In this document: in pieces, positions 21,582-33,569 of the stretch
Layout: every line of letters starts with the position of its first letter
How positions within the stretch are numbered: the first letter of the stretch is position 1
From: Neofusicoccum parvum
Lineage: Eukaryota; Ascomycota; Dothideomycetes; Botryosphaeriales; Botryosphaeriaceae
Direction: 5' to 3'
Assembly (NCBI GenBank): GCA_020912385.1
Contig: CP087217.1
Span: forward strand, 1,302,001 to 1,366,000
DNA: 64,000 bases
Made by a program: the position numbers and the translations under genes
The notes under the pieces: generated by a model
Databases searched by the model: none
The model's input: the letters and a program-made list of their open reading frames with translations, nothing else
What the model was told of the DNA's origin: nothing

Positions 21582-24500
21582 ATGGGGATAGAAGACACCA
21601 CCCTTGATGTCGAGGAGACGACTGAACCTCCTATACGTGGCCCCGTAGAGGACCGTATATCGCAAGGCACTGCTTCTCCGGCTCCCGCCGCTGAGAAAGA
21701 CGCCGGGTCTGCCGGCACCACTCTGACCTCTGCGCCATCGACTGTCTCGTCCACCGACGACGGCAAAGAAGGCAGCGGCTTCAAGGACGCTCACACCGTA
21801 CCCGCGGCCACAGTCGCCCGGGTACTGGGCGTTGATCCTCAGTGAGCCCACCTCCTTCGCCACCGCCGTGCTCGATGGCTAACAGAGCGCAGAAATGGAC
21901 TCACTCGTGCCGAGGCCGCATCTCGCCTCGAGCGGGATGGGCTTAACAAAGTTGAAGGAGCTAAAGGGCTTTCCCTGTGGAAAATTCTGTTGAGGCAGGT
22001 TTCCAACAGTCTCACCTTAGTATGTAGACCAGTGACTTCGCCACCAGCACGGGTGGCGAACCTCGTGCATTCATGGCTTCGTCGAGAGGCGGCTTTCAGA
22101 TGCTCGTGTTACGTTCCTCCATCACTGACCCCACTAGGTCCTTGTGATTGTCATGGCTCTTAGCTTCGGTATCGATGACTACATCGAAGGCGGAGTCATT
22201 ACAGCAGTCATTCTCCTCAACATTGTCGTCGGGTGAGTGGCATCCTGATCCGCCGCCCCAAAACGTCGCTGACGCCTGTGCAACAGATTTGTGCAGGACT
22301 ACCATGCAGAAAAGGCTATCATGTCGCTGTATGCGCTGTCCGCGCCCGTCTCAAAGGTGATGCGAGACGGTTCCATTGAACACGTCAAAGCCGAGACTGT
22401 TGTCGTTGGTGATATCGTCCACCTCAACGTCGGAGACATTGTTCCCGCAGACTTGAGGCTGATTGACGGCATCAACGTCTCAACTGATGAGGCTCTCCTG
22501 ACCGGAGAGTCCCTACCTGTGACCAAAACCCCACACAAGATTTTCGACACATCCGACATTCCAGTTGGAGATCGCACCAACATGGCATACTCGGCCAGCA
22601 CCATGTCTCAGGGAAGAGCTACTGGCATTGTTGTGGCAACCGGCGTCAACACTGAAGTTGGACAAATTGCCGAGATGCTGCGCAACCGTGGCGCTGTCAC
22701 CGAAGGATCCAACATCGTCGCCCGTTCCTGGAATCGCTTCAAGAACGGCGTCAAAGTGGTGTTGGGTCTAGAAGGAACTCCCCTCCAGATCAAGCTGAGC
22801 AAGTTCGCCCTCCTCCTCTTCGGCCTCGCCATCCTCCTCGCGGTCATCGTCTTCTCCGCGGCTAAATGGGATGTTCGAGGCGAAGTTCTCATCTACGGCA
22901 TCTGCGTCGGAGTTGCGGTAATTCCAGAATCTCTGATTGCAGTGCTTACCATTACCATCGCCGTCGGTACCAAGGCCATGGCCAAAGGCAACGTCATCGT
23001 CCGGAAGCTTTCCGCTCTTGAAGCGGTTGGAGGTGTCACCAACATCTGCTCCGACAAGACTGGCACGCTGACCCAGGGCAAGATGATTGCTCGAAAGGCA
23101 TGGATCCCGGCTATGGGCACGGTGACGGTTCACGACACCACCAATCCTTTTGACCCTTCGAGTGGTTTTGTGAAGATGAACGATTGCGATATCGACCTGG
23201 AAGACCACGACAAACCCGTTTTCTTCGACACCTTCCTGAAGGCCATCGCCCTATGCAACCTCTCCTCCGTATACAAATCCTCCGCAGATGACGCCTCGGT
23301 CAGCACCACCGAGGAATCAGGCTGGGTCACCGTCGGCGAGCCCACGGAGATAGCCCTCCACGTCCTTGCAATGCGATTCAACTACGGAAAGCCAACTCTG
23401 ATGGAGGACGATAACCTGGAACTCCTGGCTGAATTCCCGTTCGACTCGAACTTCAAGCGCATGACGGTGATCTACAAGGACAAGGCCGAAGCGGCCACTC
23501 ATGCGTACATGAAGGGTGCCGTTGAGGTCATGCTCCCCGCTCTCCTGAGCTCAGACTCAGAGAAGAAGCAAATTAGTGCCATGGCGGAGGAAATGGCCGG
23601 CCACGGCCTCCGCGTCCTCTGCGTCGGCCACAAACTGGTGCCCGACGACCCTAAGCAGCTCACCGACCGAGCAACTGCCGAATCGAACCTCGAGTTTGTC
23701 GGTCTCGTAGGCCTGTACGACCCGCCTCGACTGGAAACGGCCGACGCGGTGCGCAGGTGCCAGATGGCTGGAATCACGGTGCACATGTTGACGGGTGACC
23801 ACATCAAGACGGCCACCGCCATCGCCCACGAGGTGGGTATTCTGAGCGGCGCTGCGCCGAACGCACGGTCAGGGTCAGCGATCATGCCTGCCTCTGAGTT
23901 TGATAAGCTCTCGGATGAAGAAATTGATGCCATCGAGACGCTGCCGCTGGTTCTGGCCCGATGCAGTCCCAAGACGAAGGTCCGGATGGTGCAAGCCATG
24001 CATCGCCGGAAGGCTTTCTGTGTCATGACCGGTGATGGTGTGAACGATGCTCCCGCCTTGAGGATCTCCTCGGTCGGCGTTGCCATGGGCCTGAACGGAA
24101 GTGACGTCGCCAAGGAGGCGGCCGACATGGTTCTGACGGACGACAACTTCGCCTCCATCGTCAAGGCCGTCGAGGAGGGACGCAGGCTTTTCGACAACAT
24201 CCAGAAGGTAGGAAGCCCCCGTTAAGCCACCGCGCTGGAGCCCGCTGACACTCCCTCTAGTTCCTGCTCCACCTGCTCATCTCCAACATCTCCCAAGTCA
24301 TCCTCCTCCTCATCGGGCTCGCGTTCAAAGACGGCGACAACAACTCCGTCTTCCCGCTCTCCCCGCTCGAAATCCTCTGGGTCAACCTCATCACGTCGTC
24401 CTTCCTCGCCCTGGGCCTCGGCGTCGAGGAGGCGCAGCCGGACATCATGCTGCGGCCGCCGCACTCGCTCGCGGTCGGCGTCTTCACGCCCGAGCTCATC

Positions 24501-25070
24501 GTCGACAAGTTCATCTACGGCTTCTTCATGGGCTCGCTCTGCATCGCGGCCTTCACGTCGGTGGCGTTCGGGGTGGGCGACGGGGCGCTCGGGCGCGACT
24601 GCAACGAGGGCTGGAACGACAGCTGCGGCACCGTGTTCCGGGCGAGGGCCACGACGTACGCCACGCTGTCGTTCCTGCTGCTGGTCACGGCGTGGGAGGT
24701 CAAGCACTTCTCGCGCAGCCTGTTCAACCTGTACCCGCAGCCGCCGGACGCGCCGGCGAGCCGCAGGGGCCTGTCGGTGTTCGGGGCCGTCTGGCGCAAC
24801 CGCTTCCTGTTCTGGGCCGTCGTCGCCGGCTTCGTCATCACCTTCCCGGTCGTGTACATCCCGGTCATCAACCGCGCCGTGTTCAAGCACGAGACCATCA
24901 CCTGGGAGTGGGGCATCGTGGTCGCGTGTCTGGTCGTGTACCTGGCCGCGGTCGAGAGCTGGAAGGCCGTCAAGCGCAGGTTCAGGATTGGCAGTGGGAG
25001 GTATCGCATGCTCACGGTGGCGGATGCGGAGATGAGGGCTGGGCTGGCGCCGGCGGCGGAGAAGGTGTGA
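21582..25070 (+). CDS. ENA1: ENA-type (P2D) P-type ATPase, Na+/K+ efflux pump
   Basis: Exons 21582-21841, 21893-22019, 22138-22232, 22287-24207 and 24261-25070 give 1070 residues. Landmarks: an unusually long Ser/Thr-rich N-terminus of about 85 residues, the cation_ATPase_N region (NGLTRAEAASRLERDGLN), LLTGESLP near residue 233, GVAVIPESLIAVLTITIAVG in M4, the phosphorylated Asp in CSDKTGTLTQGKM near 417, and GDGVNDAPALRISSVGVAMG near 743. C-terminal transmembrane helices include FLLHLLISNISQVILLLIGL. The ICSDKTGTLTQGKM context and M4 sequence resemble fungal ENA pumps, which extrude Na+ or K+ at the plasma membrane at high salt or alkaline pH. A P2A (Ca2+) pump is the main alternative; M4 here has VIPES rather than the PEGL typical of Ca2+ pumps. 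Confidence 0.88.
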
Positions 25071-25322
25071 TGGGCTTTGGCTGGAACATGCGCAGTGGGA
25101 GGGAAGTTGACGGAGGGAAGTTGGGACCAAATTGTCGAGTTTGATGATGGATGAGGACTGATGATGCGAATGAGACGCTCGCTTTTGTCCGTTTACGTTG
25201 GTTGTGATTTGCGCACACCGGTCCGCTCGTTACCTTTATGATCATGACAGATAGCCACCACACTCATTTACCAAATACAGCTCCTTCGGGAGAGAATGCA
25301 ACACTCTCGGCTTGACACCTGT

Positions 25323-27410
25323 CTACCGACTATACCTCGTCTCGCTCACATAATCCTTCCTCGGCCCCTTGACCACATACGTCACCACCATCCCCGCGCC
25401 CCCCTCCCCGCCGAACACAAAGGTCGCGTCGTACACATCCTCCCCGCACGGATGCCTCCCCTTCGCCCTCAACCCCCCGCCCCCCGCGTCCCCCTCGAAC
25501 TCCATGTCCAGGAACAGGTAGTCCACGCTCGCCGCGTCGTCGTCCTTCACGAACCACACCGTGACGCCCTCCTTTCCCTCCCCCTCCCGGTACCGCCACG
25601 CGTACCGCCGGCGCGCGGCGAACTCGAGCCCGGCGTCGGTCCGCAGCGTCCCCTCCTCCGCGTAGAGGTACTCGGCGGCGTAGCCCGGAGCGGTTGGTTC
25701 GCGCGGGGTGAAGATGGCGGTGCCGGCGAAGGTGCCGGACGGCGTGGTGGGGAGCGTGGACGTGAGGGTGCGGACGAGGGTCCAGGGGGCGGCGGCCGCG
25801 GGCGTGGAGAGGGAGGCGAAGGTCTGGCCGAGGGGGGTGGCGGGCATTGCGTTCGAGGGTGGTGGGGCGCGCGGGGAGAACAGGAAGGCGTTGACGGACT
25901 GCAGGGTGGCGCGCGAGGGGCTGGCGGCCGGGAAGGCGGTCATGATCCAGCTGAGGCGCTGGCGGATGAAGGCTTTGGAGATGGCGGCGTTGGGGGCGGC
26001 GGTGCGGCGGCCTGCGGGGCGGGTTGGGGGTGTCAGCTTGTGTACTGGTCAGATGCGGGTTGTGCAGCTGCTCACCTTCGTCGTCGGCGTACAGGCACAG
26101 CACCGCCAGCGCCACGCCCACCGACAGGTCCCTCCCCGTCGGGCAGCACACGGCCAGCGTCGCGCCCGCCGCCACGCCGTCCCGCACGAACGCCTCGACC
26201 TTGGCCATCTCGCCCCGCAGGTCGCGGCTGCCCAGCTTGCCCGTCCCGCACCGGAGGCGACAGTACGCGCTCGTCGGCCACGCGAGCCGCCGCAGCTCCG
26301 CCTCCGCCTCCGCCTCCTCCCCCTCCGCGCACTCGATCACGGCGTCGAACCTCCCGCCCCCCTTCCTCACCGCGTCCGCCCCGCCCACCCACACCCACCC
26401 CGTCGGCGCCACCAGCACCGCGTCGCCCCCGCCCGCGCGCCCGCTCTCCTCAGCCACCAGCCCGGCAATCAGCGCCGGCAGCTCCGCCTCGGACGCGCCC
26501 AGCAGCGCCTCCCGGTGCGCCCACCACAGCGGCGCCGTCAGCCCGCGCGCCCAGCCCTCGGCGTCGTCGCCCGCGCCCTGCACGTAGCCGGCCGCGCTCG
26601 CCTCGCTGCCGCCGGGCGCGCGCCGGCTGGACGTGCACAGCACCACCGGGTGGAAGGCGGGCGAGGCGGGCGCGCGATCCGGCAGCGGCGAGTCGCGCGT
26701 GACCCAGAGCGGGCGGAGGGGCTTGCGGACGAGGGCGCGGAGGCGGGGGAGCGGCAGGGAGAGCGAGGTCGCGGCGGCGAGGAAGGTGGGGAGGAGGGAG
26801 GCGATTTGGGAGTGCTCGGAGGGGGAGACGGTGGTGGGGGGGAGGTGGAGGGCGTGAGGGGTGGAGGGGAAGAGGAGGTGGTTCCAGACGGCGCACCAGA
26901 TGGGGATGGTTTTGGAGAGGGCGTCGGGCATTCCTGCGGGGGAGTTAGGGGGTGAGGGGGTGGGTGGTTTGGGAGGGAGACGTACTCTTGCCTCGTCTGG
27001 TGGAGTCTACGATCACGCACCTGGTGGCGGGCTCAGCGGGTGGTCTTCATGGGCTGCGGGCTCTGCGTCTGGCTCGCCTACCCGTCGTTCTCGCCGATGA
27101 GCTCGAGGACTTGGATGTTCAGCCGCCGCAGGCTGAAGGCCCACTCGCCGGTGTGGCCATCGGTGCTCTTGAAGTAGGCGCTGGCGGCCTTGCGCTCCAG
27201 CGGGATGTACCAGCTGCCGCACCTCTCGTTCGCGACAAGCGGGCGCTCGTAGGCGTCGGCCACGGCGCACACAAACTCGGCGTCCTCGGCGATGGAGCGC
27301 AGCCGGTTGGAGATGGAGAGAGTGGAGCGCTTGAGCGAGGAGAGCGTGGTGGAGAAGTCGGTGGCCAGCTCGGGGAAGATGATGTCCTCCGTCTGGATTG
27401 GCCTGGACAT
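25323..27410 (-). CDS. RIT1: tRNA A64-2'-O-ribosylphosphate transferase (Rit1) with extra C-terminal DUF6314-like domain
   Basis: Four exons rejoin. The first encodes SISNRLRSIAEDAEFVCAVADAY, NERCGSWYIPL, SAYFKSTDGHTGEWAFSLRRLN; then CVIVDSTRRGK; then MPDALSKTIPIWCAV and onward. These are the conserved Rit1 N-terminal blocks. The DUSP-like part has AVCCPTGRDLSVGVAL and SRATLQSVNAFLF. Role: Rit1 adds 2'-O-ribosyl phosphate to A64 of initiator tRNA-Met, barring it from elongation. After the DUSP part a further block of about 150 residues (TLVRTLTSTLPTTPSGTF, AAEYLYAEEGTLRTDAG, RRRYAWRYREGEGK, VVKGPRKDYVSETRYSR) resembles DUF6314, making a fusion longer than yeast Rit1. The DNA is strongly GC-rich and generates long antisense shadow frames. 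Confidence 0.9.
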
Positions 27411-28620
27411 GGTGGGCGCCGTGCACAGTCAGCCTTCCTCTGGCCTGTCGTGGGCGGGCGGGGCCAGACGGGGCTCGCTGTGGTGGAGGGGTGTTGTGTG
27501 TTGGGGGGCCGTGCGCGTGGTGTTGAAAAGCCAGCGCCCTTCCGCGCCGGCCACTCCCGCTCCGTCTCGCGCTCTCACTGCGTCCACCGGCGGCGATGAC
27601 CGTTTCCACAGGCCGTCTCCAGCGAATAGCCAGCCCCAACGCCGGTGAGGGCTGGCCCCGTTGCTCTCTTCGGGGCCAGGATGGCTCGCGCGGGGCTGAG
27701 GCGGCGGCCGCACGTGGCAGCCACAATTGCGGCGGAGTGCATGCAACGCGACTCAACATCCGTGGCGCTGCTTCCTCTAGGATCGAGGATCGAGGGTCAC
27801 GCCTGGTGGAGCCAGCCTCGTAACAGCGCGGCTTCTTCCTTTGGGGCCATTGATGCTGCCATCTGCAGCTTCTGGGGACACTGTCGGCAAGTTCTGGCAC
27901 CGTGGGAAGTCCAGTATCTGGTATCGAATTCGTTTCACTGTCTCTGCATTTTTCCGTTCACTCTCCTTGACCTCGTCTTCCGGCGGACTTTCCCCGCCCG
28001 TCTGCCGCTTTTTACCTGTGGACTCCCCAGCAGCCTTGGCTCGTCAGCACGCACACAAGCACGTGGAAAGAGAGATAAAGCCTGTGGTTCCTTCCCAGAA
28101 CAGTTAGATAACCCGACCAGTCCTGCACACTGACCAGGGCCGCACTGGGCGACATGCACCGCATTCCACCGACAGCCCGGCCATTGGGTTCGCCAGACTT
28201 CAGCTCTATATTAAGCGGCTCATCGCTTAACCCATCGTATTCAGACCTTGCTGCGCCGATCAAACTGAACCATCTCTTCGGCATGCCAATGTCCACACGC
28301 CGCACCCAGAGCCAATGGCGAAGCTGCCACCCACCTTCTGGAAGAGCACGACCCCGGCTGAAGATGTAGATTCGAACACTTTCCCCTGCATGCCACCCAC
28401 GGCGTTAGAATGATGCTGTGCAAGTATGGCACGGTCCAGATGGGCATGGCTTTTGGCCCCCGCAACTCGGACTCCCCGCTGACTTCGGCTCTACTTGGAT
28501 AAAGCTGTCTCGGCAGCCTTGTGGTGCATTTTCTGTCCCCCTTTATCATTTGACGAGTCTGAAATCTTGAATCTTTGATATTTTTCCGCTGCCACAGCAT
28601 CTCTGGTGCTCCTATCCATC
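27411..28620. other. Intergenic; no gene seen
   Basis: This 1.2-kb stretch lies between the divergent RIT1 and lectin-like genes. Open frames have no recognisable domains; it presumably contains both promoters. Confidence 0.5.
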
Positions 28621-29513
28621 ATGTCACACACACCAGTAGAACCGCCAGTGCAACAACGACCACCGGAAGCCCACAGCTACGATCTCGAAGCACTTCATTC
28701 AGTAAAGGCTGAAAACCATAATGACAAATACCCGGTCGAAGAGATCCCAGCCGCCTATCCTCCCGACACATTCAAGGAAACCGTTGAAGCACACGAAACT
28801 GATAAAAAGAAGAGAGTGTGCGGCCTCACCCCTGCACAGTTCTGGGCAATCGTCATCATAATACTGGTCATCGTCGCCGGAGCCATCGGCGGAGGAATCG
28901 GAGCGAGTCTCTCGAAAAAGAAGAGCAAAGCGTTTGTCCCCCTTCCCTCACCGAACCCGCCGAGCAGCAGGACGCACATACTGACACCACAAAAAGCACC
29001 CGCCCAAAAACCATCGCCGGCGCATCAACCGGCGGCTCCTCCACAACCGCAACACCCACATCGACATCAACAAAGACACGAACGACAACGACCACCTCCG
29101 CCTCGGCCACCAGCACGGCGTTCGTCCCGCAAAACAAAACCTACGCCGCCTCCGCGCTCGACGCCACCGCCAAGGGCGACCCGATCGCCACGCTCGCCGG
29201 CAACGTGCGCTTCGTGCTGCAGAACGACAACAACTTCGTCGTCTACAACACCTCCGCCGGCGACGGCGCCTGGGCCACCCTGTGGAAGACGAACCACACC
29301 GTCGCCGACTGCGGCCCCGTGACCGACTGCACGCTCGCGTTCGGCGCCGACGGGAACCTCGTCAACTACGTCAACGGCTCGGCGGTGTGGAATGCCGGGA
29401 CTGCGGGCGCGGGCGAGACGTTGGTGTTTATGAATGTGGAGCCGTGGGTGCTGGTGTTGGATGGGGAGGAGAGGGAGGTGTGGAGGAGTTGGGATGGGGT
29501 GGTGGAGGGGTAG
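28621..29513 (+). CDS. Single-pass membrane protein with bulb-type (mannose-binding-like) lectin domain
   Basis: The start is the ATG of MSHTPVEPPVQQRPPE. About 65 polar residues lead to a membrane segment (FWAIVIIILVIVAGAIGGGIGASL) followed by KKKSK. An intron of about 70 nt (donor GTTTGT after KSKA, branch CTGAC, acceptor ACAAAAAG) restores a frame encoding a Ser/Thr-rich, probably O-glycosylated linker (TRPKTIAGASTGGSSTT...). The C-terminal 115 residues carry the lectin signature twice: LQNDNNFVVY...WATLWKTN and GADGNLVNYVNGSAVWN, against the Q-x-D-x-N-x-V-x-Y consensus. Topology is inferred as type II with the lectin domain outside. Without splicing the first frame runs into a Pro-rich, motif-free tail, which supports the intron. 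Function unknown; carbohydrate binding is inferred. Confidence 0.75.
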
Positions 29514-30482
29514 GGTGGTGGGCTGGCGTGGGTGTTTTGTGTGCAGTGTGTGTCGGGGTCTGTGATGCTCGGTGCAGCGGCGAGACCATATTGGATGTAC
29601 GCAATGCGTTGATAGACGGTGACTGGCTGTTCAATAGTTCTAGCTGGCCATAGCCCCCATAATGACTTACGTCGACAGAAATTCTGATGACGGTTGAGCT
29701 CGTATCCTATCAGTTTTTCTTCCCACATCCGCCCTGTAAATTCTCTAACTGGCATTAGCTACCGAACACCGTGTTGCCCGAAATGCATATACGCTGGAGT
29801 CCTACATAATCCTAGCACCGAATACTCGGAAAATTGCTTCCAGCTCACTGCGAGAAGAAGGAAAGCGGGCCGGGTGAAGCCGATGAGTTCTCTTCCGATG
29901 AATTGCCCCTTGCGGTTAGCTTGAACTTCCTTGGAATCCACAACTATACGATTGAGTAACTACACGTCGGCAACTTTAGAGATATGTGATTGAGTAATAG
30001 TATTTTGAAATAGCTTGCCTTGGCCAGCTCGTTCCTGCGAACTATATAGAATGAAAACAAGGCCTCGAATCTGTGTCGCGCTGTCTACACCCTACATCTC
30101 GCTTTATATAACTAGCAAATAAATCAAACGAGCCCGCATGGGTATCTGCCCATTGGCCTTTATCTTGAGTTGATGTTGAAAGTTGAAAGCTACTGCCAAG
30201 TATATAGCCTAATTAGGAAATCAGTAAGTAGCTTAGCTTTAGCGTGAGTCTCGTAGACAGCAGACCTCTGACAAGACCCGTTAGAGGAACAATCCATTGA
30301 GCTCAAGTAATCGAAATGCCCCTCCAATATCCGTGCTGGGTAAAAAGTAGAAAGGTGAGGTCCTAATGGTCCGTGCTAAGTCATCGCACTAGCTCCATCA
30401 AAACTTTTCCAGAAGCTCCACCCAAGCCGGACTTCAACAACAGGACAACCTCGACAGACACCCCAAGGGCAAAAAGAAATCA
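29514..30482. other. Intergenic, AT-richer; no gene seen
   Basis: About 970 bp downstream of the lectin-like gene with only short frames. Composition shifts to AT-richer DNA around 29.95-30.25 kb, beside tRNA-His. Confidence 0.45.
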
Positions 30483-30570
30483 TGGCGTTACTGGGAATCG
30501 AACCCAGGCTGCATCGGGATTGTTTCGTGGACTGCCACAACGATGTATCCTACCCCTGGATCATAACACC
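30483..30570 (-). tRNA. tRNA-His(GTG) with a ~17-nt intron
   Basis: On the minus strand the acceptor arms GGTGTTA and TAACGCC pair (one G-U), with discriminator A73. The D arm is ATCCAGGGGTAGGAT and the T arm CTGGGTTCGATTCCCAG. The anticodon stem is CATCG/CGATG; removing about 17 nt after position 37 leaves the loop TTGTGGC with anticodon GTG. Eukaryotic tRNA-His receives its extra 5' G after transcription, so none is expected in the gene. Confidence 0.85.
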
Positions 30571-31467
30571 TTGAGGAGAAACTCGATGAGTTCTCATGCT
30601 GATTATGTAAGAGAGAGAGGCTTTTGCTGATCATATGCTAGCAAAGCTCAGGGAAGGACTCGCGGATCTATGTTCAGAGTCTCAGGGGCAACGGGCCTTC
30701 CCCCTTCGCGGATTTCGATCAGGGTGGCTGCTGTCGAAGGCATGAGAGTCCAGATTTGCTTGCGACATCAAAATCGGAAGACAAGCAAAGGAATCCCAAA
30801 GTACGGCGAAAGATGAAAGATAGGGCGGGGAAAGAGATGCAAGAGATGAAGGCGGGGGAATGTTGGTTTATCAATGGTTCCTGCGGGCTGATCAAGCGCT
30901 ATCACGAGACAGACCCCTGACACATGCAATCGCAGGACCTCCCGCCAGCTCCACACAACACAATCCGTCGCGCATACTGAGTTTGGATTTTTTTTGACGG
31001 CTCTGAAACACTCCAAAAGCCTGAATTGTACTTAGGCTGGCACGAATGCGTCCCGAAGCTGCATCGAAAAATGGCTCTTACGAGTGGTACGAGCACGCAG
31101 CAATGAATTCTAGAAACGCCAACCGGGAGATCCTAGCATCTCCGAATGCCTGCATGATGCATCATTATTCTCGAAAATTGCTTCATCCAGGCGGGAGCTG
31201 AGCCCGATCCGAACCGCCCGCCGCGGGACCATCGCCCGTCGACCGTCGACCGTGTGCAACATCCATGACGTCAGGCTGCGACTAACCAAAAATGCGCAGT
31301 CAACATCCAAAACAATCTAGTGTCGCAGCCGCGACGTTGGGAGCAGCATTGCGGCTCAAAGCCGCTCGATGCATTTCTCAACACCATTTGCCAGATTGCA
31401 ACATCCCGCGCTACATCTCTGGCAGCCGGCACCACCCAGTTGACGGCGGAACGGCCCGGCCACCACC
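30571..31467. other. Intergenic; no gene seen
   Basis: About 0.9 kb between tRNA-His and the methyltransferase start. Frames are short and without resemblance; the right part should hold the methyltransferase promoter. Confidence 0.45.
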
Positions 31468-32728
31468 ATGAACTCCGCTTACGGTGACCACCACCCCCGC
31501 CCTACCATCCGACCAACACCGCGCTGACGCCCCGGCCAGAGTACGTCTTCAATGGCGACTACCTCAACACGCTGCTGGACGGCGGCTACCTGCCGCAGCC
31601 GGTGATCCGCATCGGCATCCGGCAGCAGCTGAAGCAGCGCATCGGCGCCATCGCGTCGACCTCGCTCGAGGCGGCGTACGCGCGCAAGATGCAGTACGTG
31701 TCGCTGCTGCGCGAGCGGCCCATCGCGATCGAGACCTCGGCCGCCAACGAGCAGCACTACGAGGTCGGCACCGGCGTGCTGCGCGCCTGCCTGGGCCCCC
31801 GCATGAAGTACTCGTGCGCCCTGTACCCCAAGGGCGGCGAGACCCTGGCCCAGGCCGAGATGGCCATGCTGGAGCTCTACGTCCAGAGGGCCCAGCTGAA
31901 GGACGGCATGAGCATCCTTGATCTCGGGTACGCTTCTTCCTTGCCGTCGCCGTGATCCTGGCGGGTGGTCTGTTGGGTTGTGTTCTGATGTGTTTTTTTC
32001 TTGGTGAAGCTGTGGCTGGGGATCAGCGTCCCTGTACTTCGCCGAGGTCTTTCCCAACAGCTCCATCACGGCCTTTTCCAACTCGCGCACGCAGAAGCAG
32101 TACATTGATGGCTGCGCTAAGGAGAAGGGCTTGACGAACTTGAAGGTCATCACGGGAGATGTGGTGGACTACGACTTTGAGCCATCGACCTTCGACCGTG
32201 TGGTTTCTATCGAGCTCTTTGAGCACATGAAAAACTATGAGCTGCTGATGGCCAAGGTTGCCCGGGCACTCAAGCCAGGCGGGAAGCTGTTTGTGCATAT
32301 CTTTGCGCACAAGAGCACTCCGTACGATTTTGAGAGTGGTTGGATGACGGAGCATTTTTTCACTGGCGGAACCATGCCGAGTACAGACCTGCTGCTGTAT
32401 TTCCAGAGAGACTTGTCCGTGAAGGAGCAGTGGTGGGTGAATGGAAAGCACTACGCCAAGACATGTGAGGTGAGCAGTGTGCGAGACGGGGAAAAGAATG
32501 CTCTAGATGCTGACTGGATGGTAGGATTGGTTGTCAAAAATGACTGCGCACAAGAAAGAAATCTGGCCCCACCTGCAAGAGACGTATGGAAAGGACAACA
32601 CCACGACCTGGTATCACCGGTGGCAGATCTTCTATATGGCTTGTGCAGAGCTTTTCGCATACGAGGACGGCGACACCTGGGGCGTTTCCCATTACTTGTT
32701 TGAGAAACCCGCTAATCGAGTCGCGTGA
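31468..32728 (+). CDS. SAM-dependent methyltransferase, cyclopropane-fatty-acid-synthase / coclaurine N-methyltransferase-like
   Basis: Four exons: a 16-nt first exon (MNSAY), then [19 protein letters not shown]...[20 protein letters not shown]...KTCE, and [14 protein letters not shown] to the stop. Motif I (LDLGCGWGS) is created by splicing across the second intron. Other blocks are [84 protein letters not shown] and [18 protein letters not shown]. This order is that of the CFA-synthase-like fold shared with coclaurine N-methyltransferases. Fungal members are mostly uncharacterised; the substrate (lipid double bond or amine) cannot be decided. No signal peptide is present. Confidence 0.88.
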
Positions 32729-33340
32729 TACGTAGCTTCGAGATGCATCGATGGGCGCAAGGGTGTCGGGAGCATGTGACAGGACAACCTTTATTCTTAG
32801 AGCGTTCCGTGCACCATTTCTAGAGGTTGAAGGAATCGATACGCATGATCTCACCATGCATAGTCGAGCGAAGAGATCAACGAACCTTGTTCAGTAAAGC
32901 AGCGGCAGTTCGACCCGGCTTGAGTTCCGGCACAAGGGAGACTGCTAGTTTGTGACATCGCTTGCTCAGCACTGGGATTAAACACAGCTCAGTAGCACGT
33001 ATCACGTCCAGTGCAACATGTGATAAGCAGCCGCGGTCATCCTGGCCCGCCTTAATTTGGCTGCATACATGGCAGTTTCAAGATGATGGCGACGGATGGG
33101 GCGCGGAGCAGCCGGTTCACTACGAGCATGCTGAGTTTCGAGTGTGTGGCGCGTGACTTGGCCCGATAATGGCTGCATTTCCGGTATGGAAGGATCTCAG
33201 GACAGCGCTCGGATCTGAACGCTTTGCTTCTCGCCGCAGCTTGCCATGAGCGCATATGTACAATACAGGGTTCTCGGAGCGCCAATTCCGTGCAGAAGGT
33301 TCTATCGTTTTTGGTAGCTTTCGTTTCCCCCTTCGCGCGC
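32729..33340. other. 3' flanks of convergent genes; no gene seen
   Basis: The methyltransferase and NDUFB2 genes converge here. No domain-bearing frame was found. Confidence 0.5.
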
Positions 33341-33569
33341 TCAATGGTCCCAAGGGTGCTTCCAGCCCATCAATGCCGCACCATCCTTCTTCGCACGGTA
33401 CATCAACTGTGACTCCGGTCAGCGTCGGAAGGGCCAAGGGACCGGGATTGCGTACGAAGAACCACATGCTGGCGCCGAGGCCGGTCGCGAAGAAGCGGTA
33501 GAGCGGGCGGGCAGGGTGGACGTGGATGGGGTGGGCGCCGTGGCCGTGGGGACCGGTGGGGCCAGCCAT
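33341..33569 (-). CDS. NDUFB2: Mitochondrial complex I subunit NDUFB2-like (59 residues)
   Basis: Exons 33569-33456 and 33406-33341 encode a 59-residue protein. Seen: His-rich start (MAGPTGPHGHGAHPIHVHP), one membrane helix around FFATGLGASMWFF, then LMYRAKKDGAALMGWKHPWDH. The MWFF...YRAK-DG-...GW-HPW core matches the small NDUFB2 subunit of plants and fungi, an accessory single-pass subunit of the complex I membrane arm. The intron falls exactly after MWFF and the unspliced frame would not give the conserved C-terminus. The length is normal for fungal homologues. Confidence 0.85.

Noticed and set aside
25296..26955. Long plus-strand frames (up to 468 codons) opposite RIT1
   Set aside because: Pro/Arg/Ala-rich antisense shadows of GC-rich coding DNA; the minus strand carries the conserved Rit1 blocks.
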